NCBI RefSeq assembly: GCF_019898765.1
Contig: NZ_JAIOKB010000001.1
Span: 620,001 to 684,000 of the forward strand
Source: Sphingomonas yunnanensis
GTDB lineage: Bacteria; Pseudomonadota; Alphaproteobacteria; Sphingomonadales; Sphingomonadaceae
Direction: 5' to 3'
Length of the DNA stretch: 64,000 nucleotides
A program made the translations under genes and the position numbers. Below the pieces are notes generated by a model. The model ran no database searches. It was given only the letters and a program-made list of their open reading frames with translations, and was not told where the DNA came from. Shown piece after piece: positions 8,790 to 19,934 of this stretch. The stretch's first letter is position 1; every line of letters starts with the position of its first letter.

Positions 8790-10613
8790 TCACCCCGCCT
8801 TGGGCGCCACCAGCGCGTCCTTGTCCTTCGGCAGCTCCGCGGTCACCTTGATGTTCAGCTCCTTCAGCTGCTTGGCCGAGACGAAGCTGGGCGCACCCAT
8901 CATCAGGTCCTCGGCCTTCTGCGTCATCGGGAAGACGATCACCTCGCGGATATTTGGCTCGTCGGCGAGCAGCATCACGATCCGGTCGATCCCCGGCGCC
9001 GACCCGCCGTGCGGCGGCGCACCGAATTTGAAGGCGTTGATCATGCCCGCGAAGTTGGTGTCGACGTCGGCCTTGGTATAGCCCGCGATCTCGAACGCCT
9101 TGTACATGATGTCGGGGCGATGGTTCCGGATCGCGCCCGACGACAGCTCGATGCCGTTGCAGACGATGTCATACTGATAGGCGAGGATGTCGAGCGGGTC
9201 TTTTGTCTCCAGCGCCTCCAGCTCGCCCTGCGGCATCGAGAAGGGATTGTGGCTGAAGTCGACCTTCTTGTTGTCCTCGTCATATTCGAACATCGGGAAG
9301 TCGACGATCCAGCAGAACTCGAAGCGCGACGTGTCGATCAGCCCGAGCTGGTCGGCGACGCGGGTGCGCGCCAGCCCGGCGAGCTTGGCCGCCTGCGCTT
9401 CCTTCCCGGCGGCGAAGAACAGCCCGTCGTCCGGCCCGAGACCGAGTTCCTCGGCGAGCGCGTTCATCTTCTCCTCGCCGTGGTTCTTGGCGATCGGCCC
9501 GCCCCACTCGCCGCCCTTGCGCGTGGCGTAGCCGAGCCCGGCATAGCCCTCCGCCTGCGCCCAGGCGTTCATGTCGTCGAAGAACTTGCGGCTCCTGTCG
9601 GCGGTGTTCGGCGCGGGGATCGCGCGTACCACGTCGCCCGCCTCGACGATCGAGGCGAAGCGGCCGAAGCCCGAGCCGACGAACTGCGTCCCGACGTCGC
9701 TGATGATCAGCGGGTTGCGCAGGTCGGGTTTGTCGTTGCCGTACTTCAGCATCGACTCGCGGTAGGGGATGCGGCGGAACGGCAGCGCCGAGACGGTGCG
9801 ACTCTTGCCCTGCCATTCCGCGAATTCCTCGAAGACGCCGTGAAGTACGGGCTCGATCGCGGCGAAGACGTCGTCCTGCGTGACGAAGCTCATCTCGAAG
9901 TCGAGCTGGTAGAACTCGCCCGGGCTGCGATCGGCGCGCGCGTCCTCGTCGCGGAAGCAGGGCGCGATCTGGAAATAGCGGTCGAAGCCCGCCACCATCA
10001 GCAGCTGCTTGAACATCTGCGGCGCCTGCGGCAGCGCGTAGAACTTGCCTGGGTGGACCCGGCTCGGGACGAGATAGTCGCGCGCGCCCTCGGGAGAGGA
10101 GGCGGTGAGGATCGGGGTCTGGAACTCGGTGAAGCCCTGCTCCACCATGCGGCGGCGGATCGAGGCGATCACGCTCGAGCGCAGCATGATATTGGCGTGG
10201 AGCTTGTCGCGGCGCAGGTCGAGGTACCGGTTCCGCAGCCGGATCTCCTCCGGATACTCGGCGTCGCCGAAGACGGGCATCGGCAGCTCGGCCGCGGCGC
10301 TCTGCACCGTCGCGGCGCGCGCGTACACCTCGATCTCGCCCGTCGCGAGCGCGCCGTTGACGGTCGCCTCGCTGCGCCGCTTCACCTCGCCGTCGATCGT
10401 CACCACCGACTCGACGCGCACTCCCTCGAGCAGCGCCAGCGCGGGCGAATCGCTGTCGGCGACGATCTGAGTGACGCCATAATGATCGCGCAGGTCGACG
10501 AACAGCACCCCGCCATGGTCGCGCTTGCGATGCACCCAGCCCGAGAGGCGGACGGTCTGGCCCGCGTCGTCGGCGGTCAGCGCGGCGCAGGTGTGGGAGC
10601 GATAGGCGTGCAT
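8790..10613 (-). CDS. aspS: Aspartate--tRNA ligase
   Basis: A 607-residue class II synthetase of the bacterial type. An N-terminal OB-fold anticodon-binding domain (about 1-110; [20 protein letters not shown]) is followed by class II motif 1, motif 2 ([20 protein letters not shown] region) and motif 3 ([18 protein letters not shown]). The GAD insertion domain, specific to bacterial AspRS, lies between motifs 2 and 3. It charges tRNA-Asp and in organisms lacking AsnRS may also charge tRNA-Asn. The start is ATG 10613, with rnd divergent 173 bases away. The opposite strand also shows a long open frame, a shadow caused by high GC. Confidence 0.97.
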   Translation of the reverse strand: MHAYRSHTCAALTADDAGQTVRLSGWVHRKRDHGGVLFVDLRDHYGVTQIVADSDSPALALLEGVRVESVVTIDGEVKRRSEATVNGALATGEIEVYARAATVQSAAAELPMPVFGDAEYPEEIRLRNRYLDLRRDKLHANIMLRSSVIASIRRRMVEQGFTEFQTPILTASSPEGARDYLVPSRVHPGKFYALPQAPQMFKQLLMVAGFDRYFQIAPCFRDEDARADRSPGEFYQLDFEMSFVTQDDVFAAIEPVLHGVFEEFAEWQGKSRTVSALPFRRIPYRESMLKYGNDKPDLRNPLIISDVGTQFVGSGFGRFASIVEAGDVVRAIPAPNTADRSRKFFDDMNAWAQAEGYAGLGYATRKGGEWGGPIAKNHGEEKMNALAEELGLGPDDGLFFAAGKEAQAAKLAGLARTRVADQLGLIDTSRFEFCWIVDFPMFEYDEDNKKVDFSHNPFSMPQGELEALETKDPLDILAYQYDIVCNGIELSSGAIRNHRPDIMYKAFEIAGYTKADVDTNFAGMINAFKFGAPPHGGSAPGIDRIVMLLADEPNIREVIVFPMTQKAEDLMMGAPSFVSAKQLKELNIKVTAELPKDKDALVAPKAG

Positions 10614-10786
10614 GGGGCGGAAACTCTGGCTACGGCGCCGCGCTTCGCTCCGGGCGCCGGCGCCGCGGAGAGCGGCGGCACGGCGGCCCGCGACGCGCCG
10701 CGGCGGCGGTTGTCGGATGGTCGCCGCCCTCTCGCGTCATTACCCTCTTTGTCAACCCGCGCCTGCCCGGCTATGGGCAGGCGCTT

Positions 10787-11962
10787 ATGCACGTTCACCC
10801 CCTGATCACCGACAGCGCGACGCTGGCCAATCTCTGCTCCCGCCTCAGCGAGGCGCCGTACGTGATGGTCGACACCGAGTTCATGCGCGAGAGCACCTAT
10901 TACCCGGAGCTCTGCCTCATCCAGATCGCCGACACCGAGGAGGCCGCCGCGATCGACCCGATGGCGCCGGGCATCGACCTCGCCCCGCTGCTCGCGCTGC
11001 TGGTCGACAATGAGGACGTGCTCAAGGTGTTCCACGCCGGCGGGCAGGACATTGAGATCATCTACAATCTCACCGGCAAGACGCCGCATCCACTGTTCGA
11101 CACGCAGGTGGCCGCGATGGCGCTCGGGCAGGGCGAGCAGATCGGTTACTCCAACCTCGTCGACAGTTGGCTCGGCATCTCGGTCGACAAGGGCGCGCGC
11201 TTCACCGACTGGGCGCGCCGCCCGCTCGACGCGCGGCAGATCGAATATGCCATCGGCGACGTCACGCATCTCGCGGCGATCTTCCCCAAGATGCTGGAGC
11301 GACTGCGCAAGACCGGCCGCGGCGCGTGGCTCGACCAGGAGATGGAACGGCTCGCCGACCCGGCCAATTACGCCAACGACCCCGACGTCGCCTGGAAGCG
11401 CGTCCGCGTGTCGAGCCGCAAGCCCGAGGTTCTCGGCCGTCTCAAGGCGATCGCGCGCTGGCGCGAGCTGGAAGCGCAGGCCAAGGACCTGCCGCGCGGC
11501 CGCATCGTCAAGGACGAGACGATCGCCGATCTCGCCAGCCATCCCCCGCGCAAGCAGGTCGATCTCGCCAAGGTGCGCGGCCTGTCGCAGACCTGGGCGG
11601 GCAACGACATCGGCGCACGGCTGATGGCGGCGATCGAGTCGGCGGGACCGCTGCCCGACGCCGAGCTGCCGCCGCGCGAGGATCGCAAGCCCGGGCTCGG
11701 GCGCGAGGGCGTGCTGGTGGCGGACCTGCTCAAGCTGCTGCTCAAGATCCGCGCACGCGACATCGACGTCGCGCCGCGCCTGCTCGCGCGCGGCGACGAG
11801 CTCGAGGCGCTGGCGGCGGGGCAACGCCACGGGCTTCAGATCCTGCAGGGCTGGCGCTTCGATCAGTTCGGCCAGGACGCGCTCGACCTGGTCGAGGGAC
11901 GGCTCGGCTTCGCGGTACAGGGCGGCAAGCTCAAGATGACGCGGACGGAGCAGGCGGCGTGA
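10787..11962 (+). CDS. rnd: Ribonuclease D
   Basis: A 391-residue 3-prime exoribonuclease that helps trim tRNA precursors. The DEDD exonuclease domain occupies about 1-200: VDTEFMRE supplies the first Asp/Glu, FHAGGQDIEI the second Asp, and YAIGDVTHL the last Asp with a Tyr (DEDDy type). An HRDC domain follows from about 205 (RWRELEAQAKDLPRGRIVKD). The start is ATG 10787. Its stop overlaps the start of the I78-type lipoprotein gene (GTGA), so the two are co-translated. The divergent partner is aspS. Confidence 0.95.
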   Translation: MHVHPLITDSATLANLCSRLSEAPYVMVDTEFMRESTYYPELCLIQIADTEEAAAIDPMAPGIDLAPLLALLVDNEDVLKVFHAGGQDIEIIYNLTGKTPHPLFDTQVAAMALGQGEQIGYSNLVDSWLGISVDKGARFTDWARRPLDARQIEYAIGDVTHLAAIFPKMLERLRKTGRGAWLDQEMERLADPANYANDPDVAWKRVRVSSRKPEVLGRLKAIARWRELEAQAKDLPRGRIVKDETIADLASHPPRKQVDLAKVRGLSQTWAGNDIGARLMAAIESAGPLPDAELPPREDRKPGLGREGVLVADLLKLLLKIRARDIDVAPRLLARGDELEALAAGQRHGLQILQGWRFDQFGQDALDLVEGRLGFAVQGGKLKMTRTEQAA

Positions 11963-12270
11963 CGCGGGTCGCGGTCGCGTGCATCGTGCTCGCCGCGTCG
12001 GCGGGCTGCGCGCCCGAGGTGGCGACACCGGTCGCCGCCACGGCGGTCGCTGGGGCTGAGGCGCCCGGCACGCGCTGCGACGCCGGTGCCGCGGCGGCGC
12101 TGGTCGGGCGGGCAGCGGACGCGTCGGTGGCGGAGGCGCAGCGCCTGAGTGGTGCGCGCACGGTGCGGCGCTACGCCACCGGCGACGCGCTGACGATGGA
12201 CTACCGCGCCGACCGGCTCAACGTGGAGACCGACCCGGGGGGGACGATCGTCCGGCTGAGCTGCGGCTGA
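11959..12270 (+). CDS. I78-family peptidase inhibitor-like lipoprotein
   Basis: A 103-residue small exported protein starting at GTG 11959. A hydrophobic leader ends in AASAGC, a fair lipobox with Cys17 as the lipidated residue. The mature part ends with the I78 inhibitor pattern: AQRLSGARTVRRYATGDALT, then MDYRADRLNVETD and VRLSCG, with two cysteines (CDAG and LSCG) positioned to form one disulfide. The family resembles potato-type serine protease inhibitors of Aspergillus elastase; function in sphingomonads is not established. The gene overlaps the rnd stop by 4 bases, a link with no obvious functional logic. Confidence 0.82.
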   Translation: MTRVAVACIVLAASAGCAPEVATPVAATAVAGAEAPGTRCDAGAAAALVGRAADASVAEAQRLSGARTVRRYATGDALTMDYRADRLNVETDPGGTIVRLSCG

Positions 12271-12311
12271 GGGCTGTAGGCTACGGGCTCACCGCCCCGC
12301 CCCCCGACTTC

Positions 12312-12406
12312 CGTCATCCCGGACAAGGTCCGGGATCCACCATTCCGCGCACTAGGTGGCCGCTGCGTACGCGGAGGGATGGATCCTGAGACGAGCTCAG
12401 GATAAC
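12312..12406. repeat. REP-like inverted pair, family B
   Basis: The left arm GTCATCCCGGAC-AAG-GTCCGGGATCCAC is a hairpin with an 8-base stem. About 45 bases on, a partner GGATCCTGAG..CTCAGGAT faces it. The element fills the convergent gap between the I78-like gene and ppx. Related copies lie at 19779, 28901, 34757 and 48653. Confidence 0.78.
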
Positions 12407-12451
12407 GCTGGTCGGAAGGAGGAAGAAGCGTGCGCCTGCTCCATTCTCCTC

Positions 12452-13951
12452 TCAGCCCAGCCGCGGTTGTAGTCCCATCACCTGCGCCAGCGCCTTGTGC
12501 CGCTTCTGCACCGTCTCGCCGTAGAGCCCAGCGTCGTCGCCCGTCAGCGTTACCACCAGCTCCCCGGCCTCGACCCGGAGCGACGAGCGCGCCAGCGGCC
12601 CGGCCACGCCGCCGCTGAGCCGCTGCCCCAGCCGCATCGCATTGCCCCAGGCGGCGGCGCGCTTGAGCGACGGCTCGTCGGCGAGCAGCGTCAGCGGCGG
12701 CGGCGGGGTCGCGGTGCCGCCCATCCCGGTCCAGAGCGCCTGGCCGAGCATCGCGCGGCCGCGCGCGTCGATCCCGACCCAATTGCCGTGGAGCGCGATC
12801 TCCAGCCCCCGCTCGGCGCGGAAATCCGGATTGGCGCGCCAGCCGACGTCGGCGAGGTGGCAGGCGGCGGTGCGCAGCCGCGCGTCGCCGGCCTCCTCGC
12901 CCGCGAATAGCGGCGCGATCCAGGCGTCGAGCAGGTCGCCGTGCTCGGGGAACCGCCCGCTCACGCGACCCTCGTCGCGCGTGGCGACGATCAGCGGATC
13001 GAGCGCGCGCTCCGCCGCGCTGAGCTCGTCGTAGAGCAGCCCCTCACGCAGGCCATAGGCCGAGACGATCGTCTGCGTGCTGCCGAGATGTCGCAGCACC
13101 GCGGCGAGCAGCGCGGCGGCGTCGCCCAGCGTGGGCACGCGCCCGCCCGAGATGCCGGGGATGTCGCGGAGCCGCGCCTTGCTGACATGCGCCAGCGTTC
13201 GCCGTAGCCGCGCGATGGTGTCCGCCGACATGCCATATTGGTGGATCACCGGCAGCGGGTAATGCGTCACCACCATGTCGAGCCGCGCGAGCGACCGCCA
13301 CGAACCGCCGACGAGGTACAGCGGCGTGCCCTGTCCGGCCCCGCCCCAGCCGCCCGCGGCGAGCAGCGCACCGACCCTCTTGTCGAGCAGGTTCCGCTCG
13401 CGCAGTGCGCCGATCCGCAGCACGCCGAGCGGGAAGGAGGCGCGCTCGTGCAGCGCGCCGCCGCGTACCCGCACCAGCTCGAGACTGCCGCCGCCGAGGT
13501 CACCCACGATGCCGTCGGCATCGGGAATGCCGGAGAGCACGCCGAGGCCGGCCGCCTCGGCCTCCTTCTCGCCCGGCAGCGTCTCGACGCTCAGACCGGC
13601 CTCCTCGGCCACCGCGACCAGCGCGGCACCATTATCGGCGTCGCGCACCGCCGCGGTGGCGACGGTGCGCAGCCGCGTCACCTCCATCGCGCGCGCCAGC
13701 GCGGCGAAGCGGTGGAGCGCGGTGTGCGCGGTCGCCATCGCCTGCGCGTCGATGGCACCGGACTGCGCTAGGCTGCGCCCGAGCCCAGCGAGCACCTTCT
13801 CGTTGAACAGGATCGAGGGGAGCCGCGGCGGCCCCTGGTAGACGACGAGCCGGATCGAGTTCGACCCGATATCGATGATCGCGGTGCGCGGCGGATCGCC
13901 GCTGTCGATCTCGGCGGCACGGGCGATACGCCGCGTCGGCAGCAGCCTCAC
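12452..13951 (-). CDS. ppx: Exopolyphosphatase / GppA-type phosphatase
   Basis: A 499-residue ASKHA-fold phosphatase. The phosphate-binding loop [13 protein letters not shown] lies near residue 25-37, a second loop ([12 protein letters not shown]) near 160, and the long C-terminal helical domain is HD-like. The family hydrolyses terminal phosphates of polyphosphate and in some members pppGpp. The start is GTG 13951, overlapping the ppk stop (GTGA), so kinase and phosphatase for polyphosphate are made from one coupled message. The GppA reaction cannot be excluded from sequence alone; the ppk linkage favours Ppx. Confidence 0.93.
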   Translation of the reverse strand: MRLLPTRRIARAAEIDSGDPPRTAIIDIGSNSIRLVVYQGPPRLPSILFNEKVLAGLGRSLAQSGAIDAQAMATAHTALHRFAALARAMEVTRLRTVATAAVRDADNGAALVAVAEEAGLSVETLPGEKEAEAAGLGVLSGIPDADGIVGDLGGGSLELVRVRGGALHERASFPLGVLRIGALRERNLLDKRVGALLAAGGWGGAGQGTPLYLVGGSWRSLARLDMVVTHYPLPVIHQYGMSADTIARLRRTLAHVSKARLRDIPGISGGRVPTLGDAAALLAAVLRHLGSTQTIVSAYGLREGLLYDELSAAERALDPLIVATRDEGRVSGRFPEHGDLLDAWIAPLFAGEEAGDARLRTAACHLADVGWRANPDFRAERGLEIALHGNWVGIDARGRAMLGQALWTGMGGTATPPPPLTLLADEPSLKRAAAWGNAMRLGQRLSGGVAGPLARSSLRVEAGELVVTLTGDDAGLYGETVQKRHKALAQVMGLQPRLG

Positions 13952-16128
13952 CGTCGACGCCTCAGCGACAGCACCGGCACCTCGTCGCCGTCCAGCGCCG
14001 CGCCGCGCCCCGAGAGCGACGGGTTAACCATGAAGTAGCGGTGAAGGTTGAACGGCTTGTCGCCCGGCTCGACGCGCACGTAGCTGCCGTCGGGCTGGAG
14101 CTCCCAGCTCTGCTCATTGTCGATCAGATTGGCCACCATCACCTGGTCGAGCACCTGGTCGTGCACCGTTTCGTTGTCGAGTGGCAGCAGATATTCGACA
14201 CGCCGATCGAAGTTGCGCGGCATCCAGTCGGCGGAGGAGATATAGACGAGGGCGTTGTCATTCGGGAGCGCGGCGCCGTTGCCGAAGGCGGCGATCCGGC
14301 TGTGCTCGAGGAAGCGGCCGACCACCGATTTGACGCGGATGTTCTCCGACATGCCCGGCACACGCGGCTTGAGGCAGCAGATGCCGCGGATGATGAGGTC
14401 GATCTCCACCCCGGCGTTGCTCGCCTCGTAGAGCTTCTCGATGATCGTCGGATCGACCAGCGAGTTCATCTTGGCCCAGACTGCGGCGGGGCGGCCGGCG
14501 CGCGCGTGCTCGATCTCGCGATCTATGTCCTGCATCAGCCGCTCGCGCAGGCTGCGCGGGCTGAGCACCACCTTCTCCATGTCGCCCGGCTCGACATAGC
14601 CGGTGATGTAGTTGAACAACCGCGCCGCGTCGCGGCCCACGCGCGGGTCTGCGGTGAAGAAGCTCAGGTCGGTGTAGATCCGCGCCGTCACCGGGTGATA
14701 ATTGCCCGTGCCGAAATGGCAGTAGGTGCGGAACTTGCCGTTCTCGCGCCGCACCACCATCGCCACCTTGGCGTGCGTTTTCCAGTCGATGAAGCCGTAG
14801 ACGACCTGCACGCCGGCGCGCTCGAGCGCGCTCGCCCATTGCAGGTTCTGCTCCTCGTCGAAGCGCGCCTTGAGCTCGACCACCGCGGTGACCGACTTGC
14901 CCGCCTCCGCCGCCGCGATCAGCGCGCTGATCACCGCGGACTGCTTGCCCGCGCGATACAGCGTCTGCTTGATCGCGACGACGTCGGGGTCGTTGGCCGC
15001 CTGTTTGAGGAAGGCGAGCACCACGTCGAACGTCTCGTACGGATGATGGACGACGATGTCCTTGGAGCGGATCGCGGCGAAACAGTCACCGCCGAACTCG
15101 CGAATGCGCTCGGGGAAGCGCGGCGTGAAGGGGACGAACTTGAGGTCGGGCCGATCCTCGTCGGCGAGCAGTGAGAGGTCGCCGATGCCAAGGAACGAGC
15201 CCGTCTCGGTGACGATGGCGTCGGCGCCGCCGAGCTCGTCGCGCAGCACCGCGGCGAGCGTCTCGGGCATGCCGGTCTCGAGCTCGAGCCGGATCACGCG
15301 CCCGCGGCGCCGGCGCTTGATCGCGTTGGCGTAGTAACGGACGAGATCCTCCGCCTCCTCCTCGATCTCGATGTCGCTGTCGCGCAGCAGCCGGAACTCG
15401 GCCGCGCCGAGCACCTCATAGCCGGGGAAGAGCGCGGGCGCGAAGCGCTTGAGGATCGACTCGGTGGCGACGTAGCGCGCGCCGTCGCCGGGTACGCGGA
15501 CGAAGCGCGGCATGCCCGGCGGCAGCATCACCAGCTCGCGGATCGGCTCCTTGTCAGAGCGGCGCACCAGGTCGAACATCACCGCCATGCCGCGGTTGGG
15601 CAGGAACGGAAAAGGATGCGCCGGATCGAGCGCCTGGGGCGTGATCACTGGGAAGAGCTGCTCGTGGAAGTGGGTCTCGAGCCAGGCCTGCTGCTCGTTG
15701 TCGAGCGCGGTGGCGAGCGCGTGACTGCCGAGCACGGTGATGCCAGCCGCGTTGAGCTCGGCGCGGATGTCGCGCCACACCGCCTGCTGGCTCGCCATCA
15801 GCGAGTCGGCCTCGGCGACGATCGCGGCGAGCTGCTGGCTCGGCGTGAGCCCATCGGCCGAGCGCGCCTCGACGTCCTGGAGCTGCTGGCCTTTGAGTCC
15901 GGCGACTCGGACCATGAAGAATTCGTCGAGGTTCGCCCCCGAGATGGCGAGGAAGCGTAGCCGCTCGAGCAGCGGATGGGCGCGATTGCACGCCTCCTCC
16001 AGCACGCGGCGATTGAACGACAGCCACGACAGCTCGCGGTTGAAATAGCGCGCACCGTCGCGGTCGACGAAGGGATCTTCGAGCACGTCCTCGGCGTCGA
16101 CGCGGGCGATGGTGGTGGGTCGGGTCAT
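13948..16128 (-). CDS. ppk1: Polyphosphate kinase 1
   Basis: A 726-residue enzyme that reversibly makes polyphosphate from ATP. The N-terminal domain begins with [19 protein letters not shown], a family signature, followed by the head domain and two phospholipase-D-like C-terminal domains. The segment [20 protein letters not shown] and the phospho-His region [16 protein letters not shown] are visible, as is [18 protein letters not shown]. Length is typical. Start ATG 16128 overlaps the hda stop (ATGA). The run hda-ppk-ppx on the minus strand is a conserved sphingomonad block. Confidence 0.97.
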   Translation of the reverse strand: MTRPTTIARVDAEDVLEDPFVDRDGARYFNRELSWLSFNRRVLEEACNRAHPLLERLRFLAISGANLDEFFMVRVAGLKGQQLQDVEARSADGLTPSQQLAAIVAEADSLMASQQAVWRDIRAELNAAGITVLGSHALATALDNEQQAWLETHFHEQLFPVITPQALDPAHPFPFLPNRGMAVMFDLVRRSDKEPIRELVMLPPGMPRFVRVPGDGARYVATESILKRFAPALFPGYEVLGAAEFRLLRDSDIEIEEEAEDLVRYYANAIKRRRRGRVIRLELETGMPETLAAVLRDELGGADAIVTETGSFLGIGDLSLLADEDRPDLKFVPFTPRFPERIREFGGDCFAAIRSKDIVVHHPYETFDVVLAFLKQAANDPDVVAIKQTLYRAGKQSAVISALIAAAEAGKSVTAVVELKARFDEEQNLQWASALERAGVQVVYGFIDWKTHAKVAMVVRRENGKFRTYCHFGTGNYHPVTARIYTDLSFFTADPRVGRDAARLFNYITGYVEPGDMEKVVLSPRSLRERLMQDIDREIEHARAGRPAAVWAKMNSLVDPTIIEKLYEASNAGVEIDLIIRGICCLKPRVPGMSENIRVKSVVGRFLEHSRIAAFGNGAALPNDNALVYISSADWMPRNFDRRVEYLLPLDNETVHDQVLDQVMVANLIDNEQSWELQPDGSYVRVEPGDKPFNLHRYFMVNPSLSGRGAALDGDEVPVLSLRRRR

Positions 16129-16745
16129 GGCTGATCGCTCTGCGCGGTGAACGCCGCGTCGGGCTGGAGGGTTTCGCGCGCCAATGGGATCGACAATCGG
16201 CGCCGACCCGCCAGCGCGGCACGGTCCAGTCTCTCTATAGCATCGATGACAGCGGCATGACTCCGCTCGACGCGCGCGGCGAGCCAGGCGATCAGCTCAG
16301 GCCGCGCGTCGAGATGGCGGCGCGCGAAGCCGCGCTCGAGCAGCGCGCGCACCAGCGCGTCGTCGGGCGCGCCGATCGTCGCCGCCGGGCTGGCGGCGAG
16401 CCGCGTGCGCAGGTCGGGCAGCGCGACCGCCCAGGCGGGGGGCAGCGCGGCGGCGAGCAGCAGCAGCGGCCGGCGCCCGTCCTGCGCCCGGTTCCACGCG
16501 TGAAACAGCGCCTGCTCCTCCTGGCGCTCGGCATCGTCGATGAGCTGGCCGCCCGAGCGCGCCGCGAATATCTGCCCCAGCAGGGTTCGGCCGGAGCGCG
16601 TCGGCCCCGCGATGATGGCGGTGCGCACGGGCCAGGTGGCCCAGTGATCGAGCAGCCGCACCGCCGCGGCGTTCGAGTCGGTGACGAGGAACTCGGCGTC
16701 GCGCGCGTCGATGGGCAACGCCAGCGGCAGCGCGAACTGGCTCAT
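16125..16745 (-). CDS. hda: DnaA-inactivating Hda-like AAA+ protein
   Basis: A 206-residue short AAA+ protein related to the DnaA ATPase core. It starts with [10 protein letters not shown], a good beta-clamp-binding motif as in Hda, which couples DnaA-ATP hydrolysis to the loaded clamp to stop over-initiation. The P-loop region reads GPTRSGRT (47-54), with Arg where Walker A has Lys. Sensor-like sequences [19 protein letters not shown] follow. Start ATG 16745 overlaps the upstream gene stop (ATGA). The missing Walker Lys suggests altered or no nucleotide hydrolysis by this protein itself; identification as Hda rests on the clamp motif, size and DnaA-like layout. Confidence 0.88.
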   Translation of the reverse strand: MSQFALPLALPIDARDAEFLVTDSNAAAVRLLDHWATWPVRTAIIAGPTRSGRTLLGQIFAARSGGQLIDDAERQEEQALFHAWNRAQDGRRPLLLLAAALPPAWAVALPDLRTRLAASPAATIGAPDDALVRALLERGFARRHLDARPELIAWLAARVERSHAAVIDAIERLDRAALAGRRRLSIPLARETLQPDAAFTAQSDQP

Positions 16746-17986
16746 CCCGCCGGCCCGCGCGGGGGCGCGGCGGCGGGGGCGGACGGCGTCGGTGTGGCGC
16801 CGGGCGGCGCGCGCCGGATCCGCAGCGTGGTGCCGCTGCCGAACACCTGCCAGCCGCGCGCCTCCAGCGCGACGCGGAACACCTCGGGCGTCCCCGCGAA
16901 GCTCACCGCCATCAGCGAGACGCCGCCGAGCGCGAGGCTGGTGGTCGCCGCCGACGTGACTCCCGGCACGCCGCGCAGCGCGCCCTCGGTGCCGGTCACC
17001 GCGCCCGCGTCGGGCGTGTCGAACTGCACCGTGATGCTGCTGGTGAGCGCCGCGGGCGCGGACAGATCGTCGAAGCCTTCGGTGAGGTCGACCGGGGTCG
17101 GGGTCGCCTCGGGCATGATCGGATTGAGCCCGCTGTCCGGGTCGAGCGCGCCGCCGCGCAGCGCCTCCTGATAGATCGAGTCGAGCCGTCGCACCGCCTC
17201 GTCGAGCAGCGCCGGGATCCCGCGCGCGCTGCCGACGCGCAGCGTGAAGCCGCGCAGCAGACGATGATCGGGGCCGTAACGCGCCTCGAAGCTGCCCACC
17301 ACCGGCCCGCCCGGCCACTGCCGCGTCAGCCGCGCGGTCGGCATCAGCACGTCGCTGGCGCCATATTGGTCGAGCACGGCGCGCCACCAGGCACGGTCGG
17401 GGCGCTGCGTCTCGCCGACGTTGAGCAGCAGCGGGTCGGGCCCGGTGCCGCTCGGCCGGACATAGTCGATCGTGCTGCCGCCGGTGCGGAAGCGCGCCCA
17501 TGCCTCCTGCCACAAAGTGCGCTGCTCGAACGCGGTTCCCACCCCCGTCGCCCATTGCACCGGCACGACGACGAAAGGCGGCGAGCGCTCGACATAGGCC
17601 GAGACGCCGAGCAGCGCCGCGGTGCGCGCGCGGTCGAACAGCAGGCCGAGCTGCGCGATATAGCGGTTGGGGCCGATCTGCTCCTGCTCGACGACGATGC
17701 TCGAGACGATCGAGTCGAGCGCGCCGTCCGGCAGCGTCCGCTCGCCCGCGCCGAGCCGCTGCGCGAGTTGGGTGAAGCCCTTGCGCTGCGCCTCGCGCCA
17801 GCCGGCGAGCCGCGCCGCCTCGGCACTGGGTCCCGAGACATCGACGCGCACGCCGCTGACCTCGAAATCGTCCGAGCTGTCCACGGCGGCGACGCCACGG
17901 TCGCCGCCCTCGATCTGCGCGACGACCGCGGCGGCGCCGAGCGCGCTCGCGGCCACGGCGGCGATGATGACGGGGAGGCGGCGCAT
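16742..17986 (-). CDS. Exported protein of unknown function, DUF2066-like N-terminus
   Basis: A 414-residue protein with a Sec signal peptide ([20 protein letters not shown]). The next ~100 residues ([12 protein letters not shown].., A-rich helix, [18 protein letters not shown]) resemble the repeating pattern of DUF2066-type periplasmic proteins, a weak match by eye. The middle contains conserved Trp-rich segments. The C-terminal ~75 residues look like a small alpha/beta fold, then a Pro-rich tail. Start ATG 17986 is chosen because the signal peptide begins there; the frame extends upstream through the divergent purM gene but has no support. It is coupled to hda by ATGA and lies 63 bases from divergent purM. 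Function is not known. Confidence 0.75.
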   Translation of the reverse strand: MRRLPVIIAAVAASALGAAAVVAQIEGGDRGVAAVDSSDDFEVSGVRVDVSGPSAEAARLAGWREAQRKGFTQLAQRLGAGERTLPDGALDSIVSSIVVEQEQIGPNRYIAQLGLLFDRARTAALLGVSAYVERSPPFVVVPVQWATGVGTAFEQRTLWQEAWARFRTGGSTIDYVRPSGTGPDPLLLNVGETQRPDRAWWRAVLDQYGASDVLMPTARLTRQWPGGPVVGSFEARYGPDHRLLRGFTLRVGSARGIPALLDEAVRRLDSIYQEALRGGALDPDSGLNPIMPEATPTPVDLTEGFDDLSAPAALTSSITVQFDTPDAGAVTGTEGALRGVPGVTSAATTSLALGGVSLMAVSFAGTPEVFRVALEARGWQVFGSGTTLRIRRAPPGATPTPSAPAAAPPRGPAG

Positions 17987-18049
17987 GTCGCGCGTCTTTT
18001 GGCGAAGCAGGCGTGGAAATCCAAGCGCGATGTGGCTAGTCGCGTCGCC

Positions 18050-19141
18050 ATGAGCAACGAAGGTTACACCTACGAGCAGGCCGGCGTCTCGATCGCGGCC
18101 GGCAACGCGCTGGTCCGCGCCATCGCGCCGCTGGCCCGCGCTACCCGTCGCCCCGGCGCCGACGCCGATTTGGGCGGCTTCGGCGGCTTCTTCGATCTGC
18201 GCGCGGCGGGCTTCACCGACCCGCTGCTGGTCGCCGCCAACGATGGCGTCGGCACCAAGCTGAAGCTGGCGATCGAGTGGGAGCGGCACGAGGGCGTCGG
18301 CATCGATCTCGTCGCCATGTGCGCCAACGACCTGATCGTTCAGGGGGCTGAACCATTGTTCTTCCTCGATTATTACGCGACCGGTCGGCTCGACACCGCG
18401 GTCGCCGAGCGAGTCGTCGCCTCGATCGCGGAGGGTTGCCGCATCGCCGGCTGCGCGCTGATCGGCGGCGAGACCGCGGAGATGCCCGGCATGTACGAGG
18501 TGGGCGACTATGACCTCGCCGGCTTCTGCGTCGGCGCGGTCGAGCGCGGCGACGTGCTCACCGGCGCGACGATCGCGCCGGGTGACGTCATCCTGGGACT
18601 CGCCTCCTCGGGCGTCCACTCCAACGGCTTCTCGCTGGTGCGCCGCCTCGCCGCCGACAAGGCATGGAAGCTCGACCGCCCGGCGCTGTTCGACCCAGAC
18701 AAGCTCCTGATCGACCACCTGATGGCACCGACCCGCCTCTATGTCGCGAGCCTGCTGCCGCTGCTGCGCGGTCACCGGATCAAGGGCCTGGCCCATATCA
18801 CTGGCGGCGGCCTGCTCGAGAACCTGCCGCGCGTGCTGCCCGCGGGCACGCACGCCACGGTCGACGCCGACGCCTGGGAGCAGCCTCGGCTGATGGCCTT
18901 CCTCCAGGCGCAGGGCGCGATCGAGCCGGAGGAGATGGCGCGCACCTTCAACTGCGGCATCGGCATGGCGGTGGTGGTCGCGGCGGACCAGGTCGACGAG
19001 GTCACCGCGGCGCTGCAGGATGCGGGCGAGACGGTCCACCCGATCGGCCGGATCGAGGCGGGCGAGCGCGGCTGCACGGTCTCGGGCTCGACCGAGACGT
19101 GGAGCGCGCGCGCCGACTGGACCGCGACTCACCGCGCATGA
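18050..19141 (+). CDS. purM: Phosphoribosylformylglycinamidine cyclo-ligase
   Basis: A 363-residue AIR synthetase, the fifth step of purine synthesis, converting FGAM and ATP to AIR. Diagnostic stretches are [41 protein letters not shown] and [16 protein letters not shown], then [16 protein letters not shown]. Length is as in the family. ATG 18050 is selected because it gives the standard [16 protein letters not shown]-terminus; the open frame further upstream runs through the divergent gene. Its stop overlaps purN (ATGA). Confidence 0.97.
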   Translation: MSNEGYTYEQAGVSIAAGNALVRAIAPLARATRRPGADADLGGFGGFFDLRAAGFTDPLLVAANDGVGTKLKLAIEWERHEGVGIDLVAMCANDLIVQGAEPLFFLDYYATGRLDTAVAERVVASIAEGCRIAGCALIGGETAEMPGMYEVGDYDLAGFCVGAVERGDVLTGATIAPGDVILGLASSGVHSNGFSLVRRLAADKAWKLDRPALFDPDKLLIDHLMAPTRLYVASLLPLLRGHRIKGLAHITGGGLLENLPRVLPAGTHATVDADAWEQPRLMAFLQAQGAIEPEEMARTFNCGIGMAVVVAADQVDEVTAALQDAGETVHPIGRIEAGERGCTVSGSTETWSARADWTATHRA

Positions 19142-19719
19142 GCGCGCCGGTGCGGGTGGCGGTGCTGGTCTCGGGCCGCGGGTCGAACATGCGCTCGCTC
19201 GCCGCGGCGGCGGGTGAGGCGTATGCGATCGCGCTGGTCGCCTCGGACAAGCCCGAGGCGGCGGGGCTCGCCTGGGCGCGCGAGAGCGGATTGGCGACCT
19301 TCGCGCGGTCGCCGCGCGGGATCGGCAAGCCAGCCTATGAGGCCGCGCTCGACGCGGCGCTGCGCGAGGCGAGCGTCGAGGTGATCGCGTTAGCGGGTTA
19401 TATGCGCCTGCTCTCGGACGATTTCGTCGCCCGCTGGCGCGGGCGGATCGTCAACATCCACCCCTCGCTGCTGCCCAAGTACAAGGGGCTCGACACGCAC
19501 GCGCGGGCGATCGCGGCGGGAGACGACGTCGCCGGCTGCTCGGTCCATGTCGTCACCGAGGAGCTCGATGGCGGCGCGGTGCTCGGACAGGCCGAGGTGT
19601 CGATCGTACCCGGCGATACACCCGACGCGCTGGCCGAACGGGTACTGGCGGCGGAGCATCAGCTATACCCCGAGGTGCTGGCCCGCTTCGTGCGCGAAGG
19701 GGCGTGGCGGGAGGGTTGA
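19138..19719 (+). CDS. purN: Phosphoribosylglycinamide formyltransferase
   Basis: A 193-residue GAR transformylase using 10-formyl-tetrahydrofolate in the third step of purine synthesis. The phosphate-binding [13 protein letters not shown], the folate and catalytic region [10 protein letters not shown], and the Asn/His/Asp catalytic triad region [20 protein letters not shown] with [13 protein letters not shown] are all present. The start overlaps the purM stop in ATGA, so the two purine genes are coupled. A repeat pair lies downstream before the convergent GNAT gene. Confidence 0.97.
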   Translation: MSAPVRVAVLVSGRGSNMRSLAAAAGEAYAIALVASDKPEAAGLAWARESGLATFARSPRGIGKPAYEAALDAALREASVEVIALAGYMRLLSDDFVARWRGRIVNIHPSLLPKYKGLDTHARAIAAGDDVAGCSVHVVTEELDGGAVLGQAEVSIVPGDTPDALAERVLAAEHQLYPEVLARFVREGAWREG

Positions 19720-19778
19720 GTCAGAGCGGCGGTGCGGCCGCTCGTGAGAGAGGGCGACCGTCCCTCCCCCCTGTCGGC

Positions 19779-19873
19779 GTCATCCTGAGCTTGTCTCAGG
19801 CTCCACCGGGCCGCACTACCAAGTGCCGAGGTGTCCGCGGCGGGGTGGATCCTGAACCACGTCCGAAATGACG
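19779..19873. repeat. REP-like inverted pair, family B variant
   Basis: The left hairpin GTCATCCTGAGCTTGTCTCAGG and a facing partner GTGGATCCTGAACCACGTCC.. ending ATGACG frame about 40 bases. It sits in the convergent gap between purN and the GNAT gene. The right arm is degenerate. Confidence 0.65.
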
Positions 19874-19934
19874 GCAGGCGCGGGTTCAGCCGGAGCGTCC
19901 CCCCCCGGCGACTATTCCGTCTCGCCCGGCCGGC

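Noticed and set aside
8622..10805. Long open frame opposite aspS
   Set aside because: It is a GC-driven shadow: the other strand encodes full-length AspRS with all class II motifs, and this frame has Arg/Leu/His-rich sequence with no family.
17987..19132. N-terminal extension of the unknown exported protein
   Set aside because: It is antisense to purM, and the signal peptide begins at 17986.
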